The position numbers and the translations under genes were made by a program. From NCBI GenBank assembly GCA_047967505.1, contig CM106540.1: DNA of 64,000 bases; one strand, written 5' to 3'. This DNA comes from Dipteris shenzhenensis (lineage: Eukaryota; Polypodiophyta; Polypodiopsida; Gleicheniales). The notes below the pieces were generated by a model that saw nothing but the letters and a program-made list of their open reading frames with translations, searched no databases and was not told the origin of the DNA. Position 1 is the stretch's first letter, and every line of letters starts with the position of its first letter. Shown in pieces: positions 1-10,330 of this stretch.

Positions 1-1
1 C

Positions 2-885
2 ATTAATTATGAAGAAACATTCAGTCCAGTTGCAAGGATGGCAACCATAAGAGCAGTCATTGCTATGCTTGCATCAAAGGAATGGTCTTTACATCAGATG
101 TATGTAAAGAATGCCTTCTTGCATGGTGATTTGCAAGAAGAGGTCTACATGGAGGAGCCACTAGGTTATGTGCATGCTGTTCATCTTGAGTTTGTTTGCA
201 GGTTGAAGAAAGCCTTGTATGGCTTGCAAGCACCCAGAGCATGGTTTGACAAGATAGGACAGTATCTTGTCACTATTGGCTTTCAGATTTTCAAGGCAGA
301 TTTCTTACTTTATGTGAGAAAAACAGAGAAAGGCATTATACTGCTTGTCATTTATTTGATGATTTGATCATCACAAGTGATAATGTTGAAGATATCCTTC
401 ATGTGAAAATGCTATTGAAGCAAAAGTTTGAGATGAAGGATTTGGGAGAGCTGTGTTACTTCTTGGGCATTGAGGTGATTAGATCAAGTGGGATATGGCT
501 CTTGCAGAGGCAGTATGGATTGGACATATCGTCCAAATATGGGATGACAAACTATAAGCCTATTTTAGTTCCTTTGGAGCAGAATGTAAAGTTGAGCACA
601 GATGCAGGTGAGCTTTTGGAAGACCCTACTATGTACAGACGCATAGGAGGAAGTTTGATTTATATGACTATTACCAAGCCAAATTTGAGCTATGCTATTG
701 GGTTGGTAAGTCAGTTTATGCAGGCTCCAAGGAAACCGCATTTGGATGCGACTAGACGCATACTGAGGTATGTGAAGTCCACATTGCAGTATGGACTATT
801 TTATGAGACTCTGGTTTAGATATAGTTACATGGATACACTCATGCTGATTGGGCTTGTAGTATTTCTGATAGATTCAAGTAAAAC
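2..885 (+). pseudogene. Ty1/copia pol fragment: reverse transcriptase and start of RNase H
   Basis: The conceptual protein enters from the window edge already inside the reverse transcriptase (EETFSPVARM, then a VKNAFLHGDL block, then YGLQAPRAW). A second frame from about position 352 carries DDLIIT, then FEMKDLGELCYFLGIEV and the connection to RNase H (GYTHADWACS near 832-860). The two frames are separated by a one-base deletion inside the codon before the catalytic DD, and an in-frame stop lies at 817-819 before the RNase H motif. Similarity ends near 885, with no RNase H C-terminus, polypurine tract or LTR after it. This is a 3'-truncated, dead copy; its 5' part lies outside the window. 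In family terms it would have encoded the element's cDNA-synthesis enzyme. Confidence 0.9.
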
Positions 886-1163
886 TTTGAGTCGCCCTTT
901 GATGCTCATGTCCACCAAGTTCATTACTTCAATCTCTAATTAGTAAAGTACATGCATTAGAAAATAGGACATGCAAGACAACATAATGCATATTAAAAAG
1001 TGGAATGCTAAAATGAAAACTCTGTGTGTGTGCTTTCAACTTTTTTTTTTTTTGCATGCATGGGTGTGAGCATGCGTGCCACACACACACAAAAAAATAT
1101 AATAATAATAATAGATTGGTAGATGTATCTCACACACATAGACACTTATTTCTTTACACATGA

Positions 1164-1188
<25 letters not shown>
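886..1188. other. non-coding spacer with short microsatellites
   Basis: No ORF or known element is visible. The stretch holds short poly-T, CA and AAT runs, and CA-rich sequence leads into the duplicated segment that follows. Confidence 0.5.
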
Positions 1189-1194
<6 letters not shown>

Positions 1195-1772
1195 TGTGCG
1201 TGCACACACACATGAATACTTCTCTAACTATAAATTATGCTTTTATGTACCCCCATGAAATCTTTCCTTTACACTTTCTTTTTAACTACCCCACATACCA
1301 AGCCCACTAATCATTCCATACCTCCTCTAATCCCTTCTTAACCATGCACTCATCCACTCCTTACTCCACTTGTGACTAAAACTTCACGTGTGGCTAAATT
1401 GTTTTTTTTTAAATTATCTCAGGATCCATATGGTTGTCTATATTCCTAGGTAAGGAGCTAGGGAAAATAGGCATTACCTATCTACCCAAGCTCAACTATG
1501 ATATTCTAACACCTAGTTTGTTTGTATGGTCGCAGGTAAGTGGACCCCGACTTGGGAATCTGGACATCTTTTTTCAATATTATGTTTGTCAAGCTCAATA
1601 TTATTAAAAATTCTTAATTTGATCAAAATTTTTGCAAACTCTAGTTGCATTTTTTAACTTAGATGTCTCAGACATTTTTTCCTTATATGTTTTGCTTTTT
1701 TAACCTTTTATCCAATTGATGGAATTAATTGTATGGCTCAATTATTGATGGTGACTTTTTAATCTAAACACA
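1189..1772. repeat. direct repeat, copy 1 (~580 bp)
   Basis: The segment begins in a CA/GTGCGCATGTGCG tract and runs to TCTAAACACACAC. It is repeated with moderate divergence at 2070-2671. Shared landmarks are CACATACCAAGCCCACTAAT, ATGGTTGTCTATATTCCTAGG and ATCCAATTGATGGAATTAAT. No coding potential is visible. Confidence 0.75.
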
Positions 1773-2069
1773 CACTTCGATTTCCCAACTAGCCTTTGGT
1801 TGGGCTAGTGCCATACAATTAATTCACAGCCATCTGATAATTCTTTAGCATGGATAATCCCTAGTCATGTTGTGTCCACCTCATTTTTTACTAACTTTAA
1901 TATCTATTTTGCAAAAGTGGTTTACGCATTTACTATTGGCATTATTTTTTCATTTTGACACTTATCATACATATCCACTTTTATTCACTTATTATTACTA
2001 GGTGGGGAGCCCACATGGTAGGCTTACTCCCCACCATGTGGCCTTACCCTCTAGGCTGGGGGTGGGCCC
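1773..2069. other. AT-rich spacer between direct repeats
   Basis: About 300 bp of AT-rich DNA with no recognised feature. It ends in a CA run that starts the second repeat copy. Confidence 0.5.
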
Positions 2070-2670
2070 CACACACACACACACATGAATATTTCCCTAA
2101 CTATGAATTATTCTTTTATGTACCCCAGTGAAATCTCCCCTTTACACTTTCTTTTTAACCACCCCACATACCAAGCCCACTAATCGTCCCATACCTCCTC
2201 TAATCCCTTCTTAACCCATGCACTCATTCGCTCCTTACTCCACTTGTGAATTAAACTTCACTTGTGGCTAAATTGTTTTTTTATATAAAATTATCAAGGA
2301 ATCCATATGGTTGTCTATATTCCTAGGTAAAGCGATAACAAGCTGGGGAAAACAGGCATTACTTGTGTACCCAAATGTAACTATGATGTTCGAACACCTA
2401 CTTTGTTTGGATGGTGGTTGGTAAGTGGACCCCAACCTCAGAACCTGTACTGCTGCCTAGGATTTGACATCTTTTTTCAATATTATGTTTGTCAAACTCA
2501 ATATCATTAAAATTTCTTAATTTGATCAAAATTTTTGCACTCTAGTTGCATTTTTCAACTTAGATGTCTCAAACATTTTTTCCTTATATGTTTTCCTTTC
2601 TAAACTTTTTATCCAATTGATGGAATTAATTGTATGGCTCAATTATTAATGGACTTTTAAATCTAAACAC

Positions 2671-2671
<1 letters not shown>
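2070..2671. repeat. direct repeat, copy 2 (~600 bp)
   Basis: Diverged second copy of 1189-1772 in the same orientation, about 880 bp downstream. It again begins and ends in CA dinucleotide tracts, which suggests unequal exchange between simple repeats as the duplication mechanism (inference). Confidence 0.75.
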
Positions 2672-2706
<35 letters not shown>

Positions 2707-2751
2707 TTGTGCATGTGCGCGACATTATGTATCTTGGAAAGTGGACACACA

Positions 2752-2756
<5 letters not shown>

Positions 2757-2836
<80 letters not shown>
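2757..2836. repeat. (TC)40 microsatellite
   Basis: An uninterrupted TC dinucleotide run of 80 bp follows a CA/CG-rich run at 2668-2722. The Ser-Leu and Arg-Glu ORFs that cross it are artefacts of the repeat. Confidence 0.97.
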
Positions 2837-2839
<3 letters not shown>

Positions 2840-2840
<1 letters not shown>

Positions 2841-4440
2841 CTCTCATTCTCTCATTCATGACAAACACATAGAAAGAATTCTTAATTAAGAGCCAAAATT
2901 GAATGTGGGTACTACATAGCATAGCTCTGATTCCATCTATTAGACCCTAAATTATTCATAGCCTCCCTTAGAAGCTCCCACGTTCTTCAATCTCTTTACA
3001 AGTTGGGCCCCTCATGATTGGTATCTTGAGTGTGTAACTTGCTAGGCTATAGAATTTGTCTCCCCTCTTGTTATCTTCAAATCCTTAACGAGAGCTCATA
3101 TAATTGTAAGCATCAAATCCATGCCATGCTCTTTGTGAGCATCAACAACATCAAATCTCATATCATTGCAATCACTTTGACAAAGAGAGAGAGATCATTT
3201 CCATTACAAACATTAGACCATGGGATTGAAAGCTTCTTGAGATCTAAGGCAATGTCAAAACTCATACATGCCGACATTGTACTTAGACTAAACCAAGTTC
3301 AACACTTGCTTTGTTGAGAATGGTATATAAGGGATACCATGAGTGTGTATTGATTTTGTTTTATTATGTAGAGGTGCTTATAAAGAAAATACCACTCCTA
3401 ATTCCTTTTGTATTAGTGTAGATACCCACTAGGGTAGGATGCTTAGAAGGGCCCATAAGCTTTCCAAACTTTAAAATCTAATTGACACGAATTAAGTGAG
3501 TCGGAATTCATGCCTGCAAGTCTTCATCACCCTCTTTGAAGCTCATGATTCTTTTTGCATGAATATGGATCCCCACTGAGGAAGGACACTTAGATGAGTC
3601 CATATCAACCATCTTAAAAGCTTTTCACACTTTAAAACTTGAATGATAGGAATCAAGGGAGTCTCATTTAATGCATTAAACATACAAGTCTCTAGCGCAA
3701 ATGAAATAATAATTCCAAACCAATTTTCATTTTATCTAGTGCCACTCTTAGCAAAGAAGAAGCCAAACTAGTGATTCTTTTAGCTAGTGCCCAAGTTGAA
3801 GGAAGAGGTGCAAGGTAGCATTATTAACCAAAAGAAGGACCTTAGGTTAGTCAAAGAGGCTAAAGAACAGTACCGACCTTGCTTGCATGGTTTTCTTTTT
3901 CTCTTTAAGAAAAGGTCATGTTCCTATTAGTTATGTATGTGAAGGTGCTCAATTTATCATCATGCATGTCCTAGAAGAGTAAGCAAGTGTGTGTTTCTAT
4001 GACTTCTTTTGATCTCATGTGCACCCTCCTACCTCAATGAGTGAAAGTGTGGGGAGTGGCCAGAGATCCATCTAATATTCTTGCTATGGTGTAGCTAGAA
4101 TGAGTTCGGTATGTTGTGACTATATTATGTAAAATTTGCAAATTCAATAAATGTACACTTAAGTTTCTAGAGCAAATCAGTGGCTATATGATGCAACGTT
4201 TGAAATTCAATACAACTACTATCAAAAGCAAAGATATAATATGATTCAAAATCAGTTGCTACACTTATAAGAGTTTGAAAGCTTACTAACAATACAATGT
4301 TTGTACAATCACTATAGTCAAAACAATGACTATATGATGGTTGATTTCTGCACTGTACTAAACTAACTTTCTCTAGCTAAGAATGAAGGCCCTCTTTGCA
4401 ACTTTAATTGCCAACATCTTTTGTAATCTCATCAACAGGA
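2840..4440. other. unassigned intergenic DNA
   Basis: No convincing gene. Two diverged copies of a ~140 bp segment are visible (about 3416-3530 and 3565-3695, both with CACTNRGGWAGGA-like starts and ending in CAAGTCT). The 95-codon ORF at 3030-3317 has no recognisable motif and is probably random. Confidence 0.4.
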
Positions 4441-4472
4441 CTATCTTGCACCTATACCTTTTTATCTTTCTC

Positions 4473-6051
4473 CTACTGCTTCTCTTGCTGTTGAATTGGA
4501 TTGTCTTCTTCAGATTGAATGGCTTTATGTGCTAAAGCTGGCTCTCTAAACCTGAGAAGATGGTGTTTTCCATGAACATCTAAGCTCAAAGGGATTGTAA
4601 TGCCACATGCAAGGGCATAGGCAGTGTAAGCAAGATAATATCCTGCCCTAGAGCAAATTTTGCCAAGATAGTAACCAAAAATATTGTAAGCAGATATTTT
4701 GTCCACAAGAATGATCTTGTCCTTTTGCTAGTTGATTTGATCACCTCCCAAGAACTCTAACAAAGATTTGAAGGACCAAACAGCTATCTCACCATCATTA
4801 CTTAAATGTCGGTGATAAATTAATAGTTTTGCAAAAGAGAGCCTCTTAATATACTGAGAGAGGCTGGCAAGCTGGCCAAGACCTTTCTCCTGGGTCCCAC
4901 CAGACCTCACAAGGAAGGAATCATCTTTAACATACAACTGCACAAACCATTAAAGGCAACATTAGAATAGAGATATCAAAAGACAAGATCACTAAAATGA
5001 AAATGAGAGCAAAGTTACCAAAAGACAAGATTACTCACCTTCATATTCTCATCTGCCTCTAGATCCTTGTACTTCAAAAGGAAGGTGCTTCTCTCTATGA
5101 TATCTTCTGGTACTCTCTTCTGCTCCTTCCTATTTCCAATCTTGTCAAATTTAAAGTCTCTTTGAATCTTCATGAATGTCTCATCTCGATGTCATAGTCT
5201 CCCTTATATTTTTGAGCGTCCTCAAAGCTCGTGGATAGACATTCCTATGTCTTCCATGCCATGGAAAGGTTCGTCCTCCATTTCTTGAATGTCATGAAGA
5301 AGAATATACTCCGTATCTCCAATTTGGAAAGTGGGAAGCAATGACACGGCACCGCTATAGCTTTTGATGTCAAGGCCTTCAACACTCACTGGCCTGTTAA
5401 GTGTGTCTAACCTTCATGCCACAAGGTCGAGCACAGTAGCTTCATCTCTCTCCTTGACTACATCTATCACCTCCTTTTTGTCATCCTTCTTTGATACTTT
5501 GACATTCTCTTGGAGTTCCTCTTGATCCCTGGGCCTCTCATCCGCTTCCTCATCCTCTTGCATCTCGAAGCCCTCCTTAGTGTCAACATGATGGTAGTTC
5601 AGGTATAGTACAAACCCTAAACATTCCTCCAGAAGTTTGCACTTTCCATTGTGCATGTTGCACTCTGCCTTAACATGCTTTGACAAAAGGTCATATCTCT
5701 TATGAATGGAAGTCCTGAACTTATTATCTATCAACAAATCCTTGATATGGATGTGATGCTTAAATCTGATTTAGACCTTGCCCTCCCTTGTGAGCTTTTG
5801 AAAGATGTTGCATTGTTCATCCAAAAATTCAATGTGTTGGTCAACCAAATGTGAATAATCCAGCTCCTTGTTGAACATTTCATAGAAAATATGGAAATCC
5901 TCTTGGGCATTGCACTTATGAAGGAAGTCAAAAAGTAGTTCATCACATGTTTTTGTTTCTTCTCTTGCCTTGGAACCTTTTGGGGCATGTGATGATGTGC
6001 TTTCCTTGGGGGTACTTGATACTCTTGAACCCCTTTTCCTTTTCCCTGCAT
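4473..6051 (-). pseudogene. decayed spliced gene of unknown family
   Basis: Read right to left, coding-like blocks succeed each other with frame changes: 6051-5731 (basic N-terminal block), 5737-5414 (acidic, Glu/Asp/Lys-rich C-terminal half), about 5400-5040, and 4937-4473. A good intron fits between the last two blocks: GTGAGT donor ending at 5038 and TTTGTGCAG acceptor at 4938, joining ...DENMK to LYVKDDSF in frame. The last block has one in-frame TAG (4728-4730), after which the frame continues for about 80 codons to the stop at 4473. I do not recognise the family. The combination of a real-looking intron and several frame breaks suggests a decayed transposon-associated gene. A degenerate host gene is the alternative. 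Confidence 0.5.
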
Positions 6052-6308
6052 TATTTAAAACTCTTCATCAATATCTACTTGTGTCTAGACATCAACAAAA
6101 GAAAATCAAGATACATAAAATGAGAGTCTACTAGGTTTAGGCTCCATGAGGATAACATCAGAACTAAAGTTCATAGTTCTCTTAGAGGAAGCCGTGATCT
6201 TATCTTGTGATTCTAATAAAGCAAACATATTTTAAAAGATAGAAAACTTTCACATTGAGTTGAAGACAAATAGAAATTCAACTTGATACAAGACATTATT
6301 TTGAGAAA

Positions 6309-6525
6309 ATTTATTGAAGTGATGCTTCATAATGTGCTCATCATGTTAAAATATCACCTTTAAATGTGCTCAAGAAAGTAATTTGGCTTGCTGGAGGCTT
6401 GCTCAATAGGCTAAATCACTTTGTTAAGTACATTTCTTAAAAATTCTCTAAAGTGCTTTCTTGAGCACATTTAAAGGTGATATTTTAATATGTTGAGCAC
6501 ATTCTAAAGCATCACTTCAATAAAT
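6309..6525. repeat. foldback element with ~75 bp inverted arms
   Basis: The arms 6309-6384 and 6450-6525 are near-perfect reverse complements (both read TTTATTGAAGTGATGC at their outer ends and contain AAATGTGCTCAAGAAAG). A second, shorter inverted repeat of the hairpin family is nested inside (6365-6386 with 6411-6432). No ORF is present. It looks like a MITE or foldback element. A target duplication was not resolved. Confidence 0.8.
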
Positions 6526-6812
6526 GGGCTTTTAAAAAAATTCTACCTGGAATAGGTTGGTACTTGACCCCAAAATCAAAAGTTGTTACCTTGGTATCCT
6601 TCTAGAAGCTCTTACACTTGTCTATTTGATCAGATAAAGAAAAAGTATTTCAATGGCATGAACAACAAAAAAATGAGGAGAACTTGACCAAATATGTCCT
6701 TAAAAGAGAAACCGACACACTTTAACAGCATATAGAGTTGTTATGAGGGCATTAAATGTATCTAGCTCAAACAAATGCAAACATCTGCTTATAAAAGACC
6801 ATATTCAATATG
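6526..6812. other. unassigned spacer
   Basis: AT-rich DNA between the foldback and the first simple hairpin. No gene or element is recognised. Confidence 0.4.
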
Positions 6813-7722
6813 TGTGCCCAAGAAAGTGATTTTGACTGTTGGAAAGTGCCCCAATAGCCAAAATCATTTTCTTAAGCACATTTTAACATTTCCTTGCATC
6901 CACATTTAATAGAGGCCCCACACTTCTCAAGGACACATGACATTTAAAAGCACACATTGGATGATGAACATACCAGTGGTCCTTCACCACAACCCCAGCA
7001 GTCAACTCCATTGTCTTTTCTTATTGCCCTTTACCCTTATCTTTTTGATCTGGCAAGAAAACATATTTCAAAAGCATAAACAACTAAATAGCAAGCAGAA
7101 CCACAACATAAATTGTGTCTAGAGGAGAAACTTAACACACTTTAGTAATTGATCTCAAGAAAACGATTTAGCTTATTGGACAAAGATCCAAAAGGAAAAA
7201 TCACTTTCTCTAAGACACTTTTGCTTTATATAGTATCTACATTGCTTTACATATGCTTTACATATGTAGTATCTATGTTTAGTCAAAATAAAACCAACAA
7301 AAGAATATGACTTTTGACAAAAAGAGTGATGATTACCTGGTATAGGATTTTGTTTGGACACAATCTGGAGGTGAACTCTAGCCTCCTTTTTTGGGATACT
7401 CTTCCTGGATCCCTTTGATCTAAAATGAAATATAAAAGTTTAGACTTTTGAACTTGGGAACTCAAGAATTGCTTAACAAAGTGATTTTGCTCATTGGCCA
7501 TGTCTAGAGAGCACAAAAATGGCTTCTTAAGCACTTTGTCAGGATTGTGCTTAAGAAAGTGATTTCAAGAAGTGGAGGCTTGGCCAATAGGCCAAATCAC
7601 TTTCTTAAGCACAATTTCTATATTGTGTTCAAGAAAGCAATTTGTCCTATTAGCTAGGCCTCCACTCCCTCAAATCACTTTCTTAAGCACAATCCCAAAA
7701 TTGTGCTAAAAAAAGGATTTGG
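6813..7722. repeat. cluster of ~68-72 bp hairpin elements, part A
   Basis: Separate copies lie at 6813-6880, 7151-7216, 7470-7533, 7544-7615 and 7622-7693, with a lone left arm at 7700-7722. Each left arm resembles TGTGCTYAAGAAAGTGATTT and each right arm is its reverse complement, with a 24-30 base loop that often contains AGGCTTGGCCAATAGG-like sequence. The copy at 7544-7615 has 22 of 22 arm bases paired. Copies differ by point changes, so the hairpin is conserved better than random drift would leave it, or the copies are recent. Confidence 0.85.
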
Positions 7723-8496
7723 CCTGTTGCCAAGCATCTAAAAAATAAATTTGCACCCTTTCAAACATTGGGTTAGTGCATACCTCCTAGGTGACGCTCC
7801 ATTTCTAGCACATCCAAAGATGTTTGTTACTGTGCAGTTTGAGAATCGAGATGGAAGACAAGCAGAGTATGGTGATGTTGTAGGCGGTCAGAAGAGTAGA
7901 GTACATCGTGGAGAAGAGGAGAGTACGGATGTGTTATAAGAGGTCAAAAGGGAGAACACAAGAGAGCAAGTAAGAATCAGAGATTGGGAGGCATCCAGTA
8001 AGTCTTTATAGCCTTGTATACCCATGGGCATGACTCCCAATGTTGTTACTATAGCCATTGATGGGCACGATTCTAGATGATGATGCCTTTATTATAACAT
8101 ACCTGGGGGCTAAATGGGGAGTCCTCCTATTTATGGCACAAATGTGCACATTCATTCCAAGGTGGCTTGATAGTTTTTGGAGGTGGGTGCATATACCTCT
8201 CCCGGTACCTCATTCGTCTACTTTTTTAAGCTCTCTACTATCTCATACCATCGCCCCCACTCCAATCCACTCTCTCCTATCTCATTCCATTGCATGCAAT
8301 TTGTTAGATATGCTCAATGCCCCACCCTCCTGGTAACCACTATTGGTCCAAGGTGCTCAAGTTGTAAGGCCCCCATATGAGGAGAAGCCATGTGTGAGCC
8401 TGGGACACTAGATGGATCCTGACTTGCATGTCAGATGAGGTCTATCAATGAGACTATTGATGGTAGAAAGGTGATTGTGTGGGAGCCCCTTGTTCT
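7723..8496. other. unassigned spacer between hairpin clusters
   Basis: Short ORFs at 7751-7939 and 8058-8380 show no motif. Composition is mixed, with no repeat or gene recognised. Confidence 0.4.
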
Positions 8497-8947
8497 TGTT
8501 GGGGCCTGGGGGTCAGCTGGCCCAGTGGCCCCCCTGATGGGGGTTTGGGGCCGGGAACCCCCGAGGTAACGGCATAGTGAATATTCCCTGAATATTCCAT
8601 GGACGACTAGTCGATTCCACCGACTAGGTTGACTGGTCGGCTCTACCGACTAAGTTGACTGGTTGACTCCATTGACTATGCTGATCTGACTACCGCCCTC
8701 ATAGCTATAAAGAGGCGACCTCCCCAGTCCATTGTATCAAATCAGTTCAGATCAGATCAAATAGCTCTTCACCTAGTATCTATCTAGATCGCCATCTATA
8801 CTACATCAGTATTGAAGGAAAAGTTTGTTCCTCTCTAGTTTGCTGTGTACTCTCTATTCTTTGTTCAATTTCTGTTCCGTTGCATCGTGTAATTTAACAC
8901 AATCTGCATCTGTTAGCTGTACTCTCTCCACGATATAGAAACCAACT
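8497..8947 (+). mobile_element. LTR-like block (possible solo LTR)
   Basis: The block starts TGTTGGGGCC and ends near CCAACT, with short inverted termini (TGTTGG/CCAAC). It contains a plausible TATA box (TATAAAG at 8706-8712), followed by a U5-like T-rich stretch. The proposed U3 holds a degenerate ~30 bp repeat built on GACTAG and TTGACTGGT (about 8607-8685). No internal domain, primer site or matching second LTR was found, and no target duplication was confirmed, so the call is tentative. Confidence 0.4.
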
Positions 8948-9020
8948 TGTAGGCTTGGTATGATGAAGTCCCCCCCTATTCTAAATATACTTTGTTTTCT
9001 ACATCCCTCAAATAGTAAAG

Positions 9021-9620
9021 TGTGCTTAAGAAAGCAATTTGAGGTGTTGGGCTAGGCTCCAGCCTCCAAATTGCTTTCTTAAACACAAATAAAAAATTTC
9101 TTTAGATAGAGCACAAAATGCACATGCATTTGAAATTTGATAGGTTATAGTGGAAATGTGCTCAAGAAAGCGATTTTGTCTATTGATCTTGTTACCAACT
9201 CTACAAATTGTTTTCTTAGGCGCAGTTCTACCAAAGGTTTTTATTTTGGATTATTGCTGGTGATATTCTCTGCAATTTTTTGAATGTATTTGGAAATTGC
9301 AACATTTTGTGAAAATCTAGAGACATAGCTCTGGTGTGCTAAACAAAGAGATTTGGGATCTTGGGCATCCACTCAACCCTCCAAATCGCTTTCTTAGGCA
9401 TATGTATGAAGTTGGTTACAAAGTTAATTTGTTTTGAAGTAGGAGCATCAGTTGCTTTTTCATTTGGAAATTTGGTGATGCTATTCTCTTTAGGCTTCTA
9501 AAAGGTGGTTGACAATTGAAACACTAGGTGAAAATATGGAGTAATAGGTATAATGTTCTCAGAAAGAAATTTGGGATGTTGGGCATCCTCACAAACCTTA
9601 GAATTTCTTTCTTAGGCACA
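9021..9620. repeat. cluster of hairpin elements, part B
   Basis: Four more copies of the TGTGCTYAAGAAAG hairpin lie at 9021-9087, 9157-9224, 9335-9402 and 9554-9620. The last three sit in a degenerate tandem unit of about 180-220 bp (shared flanks such as GTGAAAATM and GAAGTAGGRGCAT). Arms are 19-20 bp, with loops of about 28 bases. No coding capacity. Confidence 0.85.
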
Positions 9621-9721
9621 TGTATAAATTGTGTTATGAGGGTAGTTTGTTCTGAAGTAGGGGCATATATATTTATGTTGGAATCATATATGATTTTGCT
9701 AATCAATGTTTTGAAATAGAA

Positions 9722-10010
9722 GGTTTTAGGTTAGGGAAGAGTACATGGTGGAGAACTCGTCTTCCTCGTAGATCATGGAGTTTTAAGGGTTGAGGAACAA
9801 AGGGTTTAGGGGAGCATAGGAGTGGGAGAGCAAGAAGGTGTAAGAGCATGGGGGAAAGAAGAGAGAGGAGGGAGGAGGAGGAGAGAGGAGGAGGAGGAGG
9901 GAGGGGGAGGAGGAGGAGGGAGGAGGAGGAGGGAGGAGGGAGGAGGAGGAGGGAGGAGGAGGAGGAAGAGGGAGGAGGAGGAGGGAGGAGGAGGAGGGAC
10001 GAATTTGGAT
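9722..10010. repeat. purine-rich repeat, inverted partner of 46,735-47,060
   Basis: The left part (to about 9860) and the following GGA-rich tract match the reverse complement of 46,735-47,060, including the ATCATGGAG, GGTTGAGGAAC and GGGGAGCATAGGAGTGGGAG landmarks. The tract 9865-9998 is almost pure G/A, built from GGAGGA and GGGAGGA units. ORFs through it (Glu/Gly/Arg-rich or Ser/Pro/Leu-rich) are low-complexity artefacts. Confidence 0.85.
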
Positions 10011-10330
10011 AGTGCACTAGTCCAAAATTAATGAAATAGGTGTTGCATGATATGCTTTGTATAAGCTCATGGGAATTTGGTTAACTCTTGATAGCTTGTA
10101 CCTTTGCTACAAAAGAAAAGATTTGAAGACGACGGTGCACACTCTTTCATCAATGTTGTGAATGAATTTAGTCAGAATATGGAGATCGCTTGGGGAAAAA
10201 ATCATTTCACATAGTACATGATAAATTACTTACATATTAGATGTACATAATGATTGGTCCCATACTTATTAATTTGTTTTTTTGTTTAGCATCACATTTT
10301 ATATGCCCATACATGGCATGGCATTATGGA
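10011..10330. other. unassigned spacer
   Basis: AT-rich DNA without a recognisable ORF, RNA or repeat. Confidence 0.4.

Noticed and set aside
2630-2922. Ser-Leu and Arg-Glu repeat ORFs
   Set aside because: Products of the CA and (TC)40 microsatellites.
2924-2935. GCTCTGATTCCA, like an inverted copia primer-binding site
   Set aside because: No LTR pair, polypurine tract or pol sequence in the expected positions; one mismatch word alone is not enough.
6309-9620. Hairpin cluster read as a CRISPR array
   Set aside because: Spacing is irregular, the repeats are palindromic over their whole length, the organism is a plant, and no cas-like gene is present.
9703-10031. Ser/Pro/Leu-rich and Glu/Gly-rich ORFs
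   Set aside because: Translation of a GGA/TCC repeat tract. The same artefact appears in the inverted partner at 46.6-47.0 kb.
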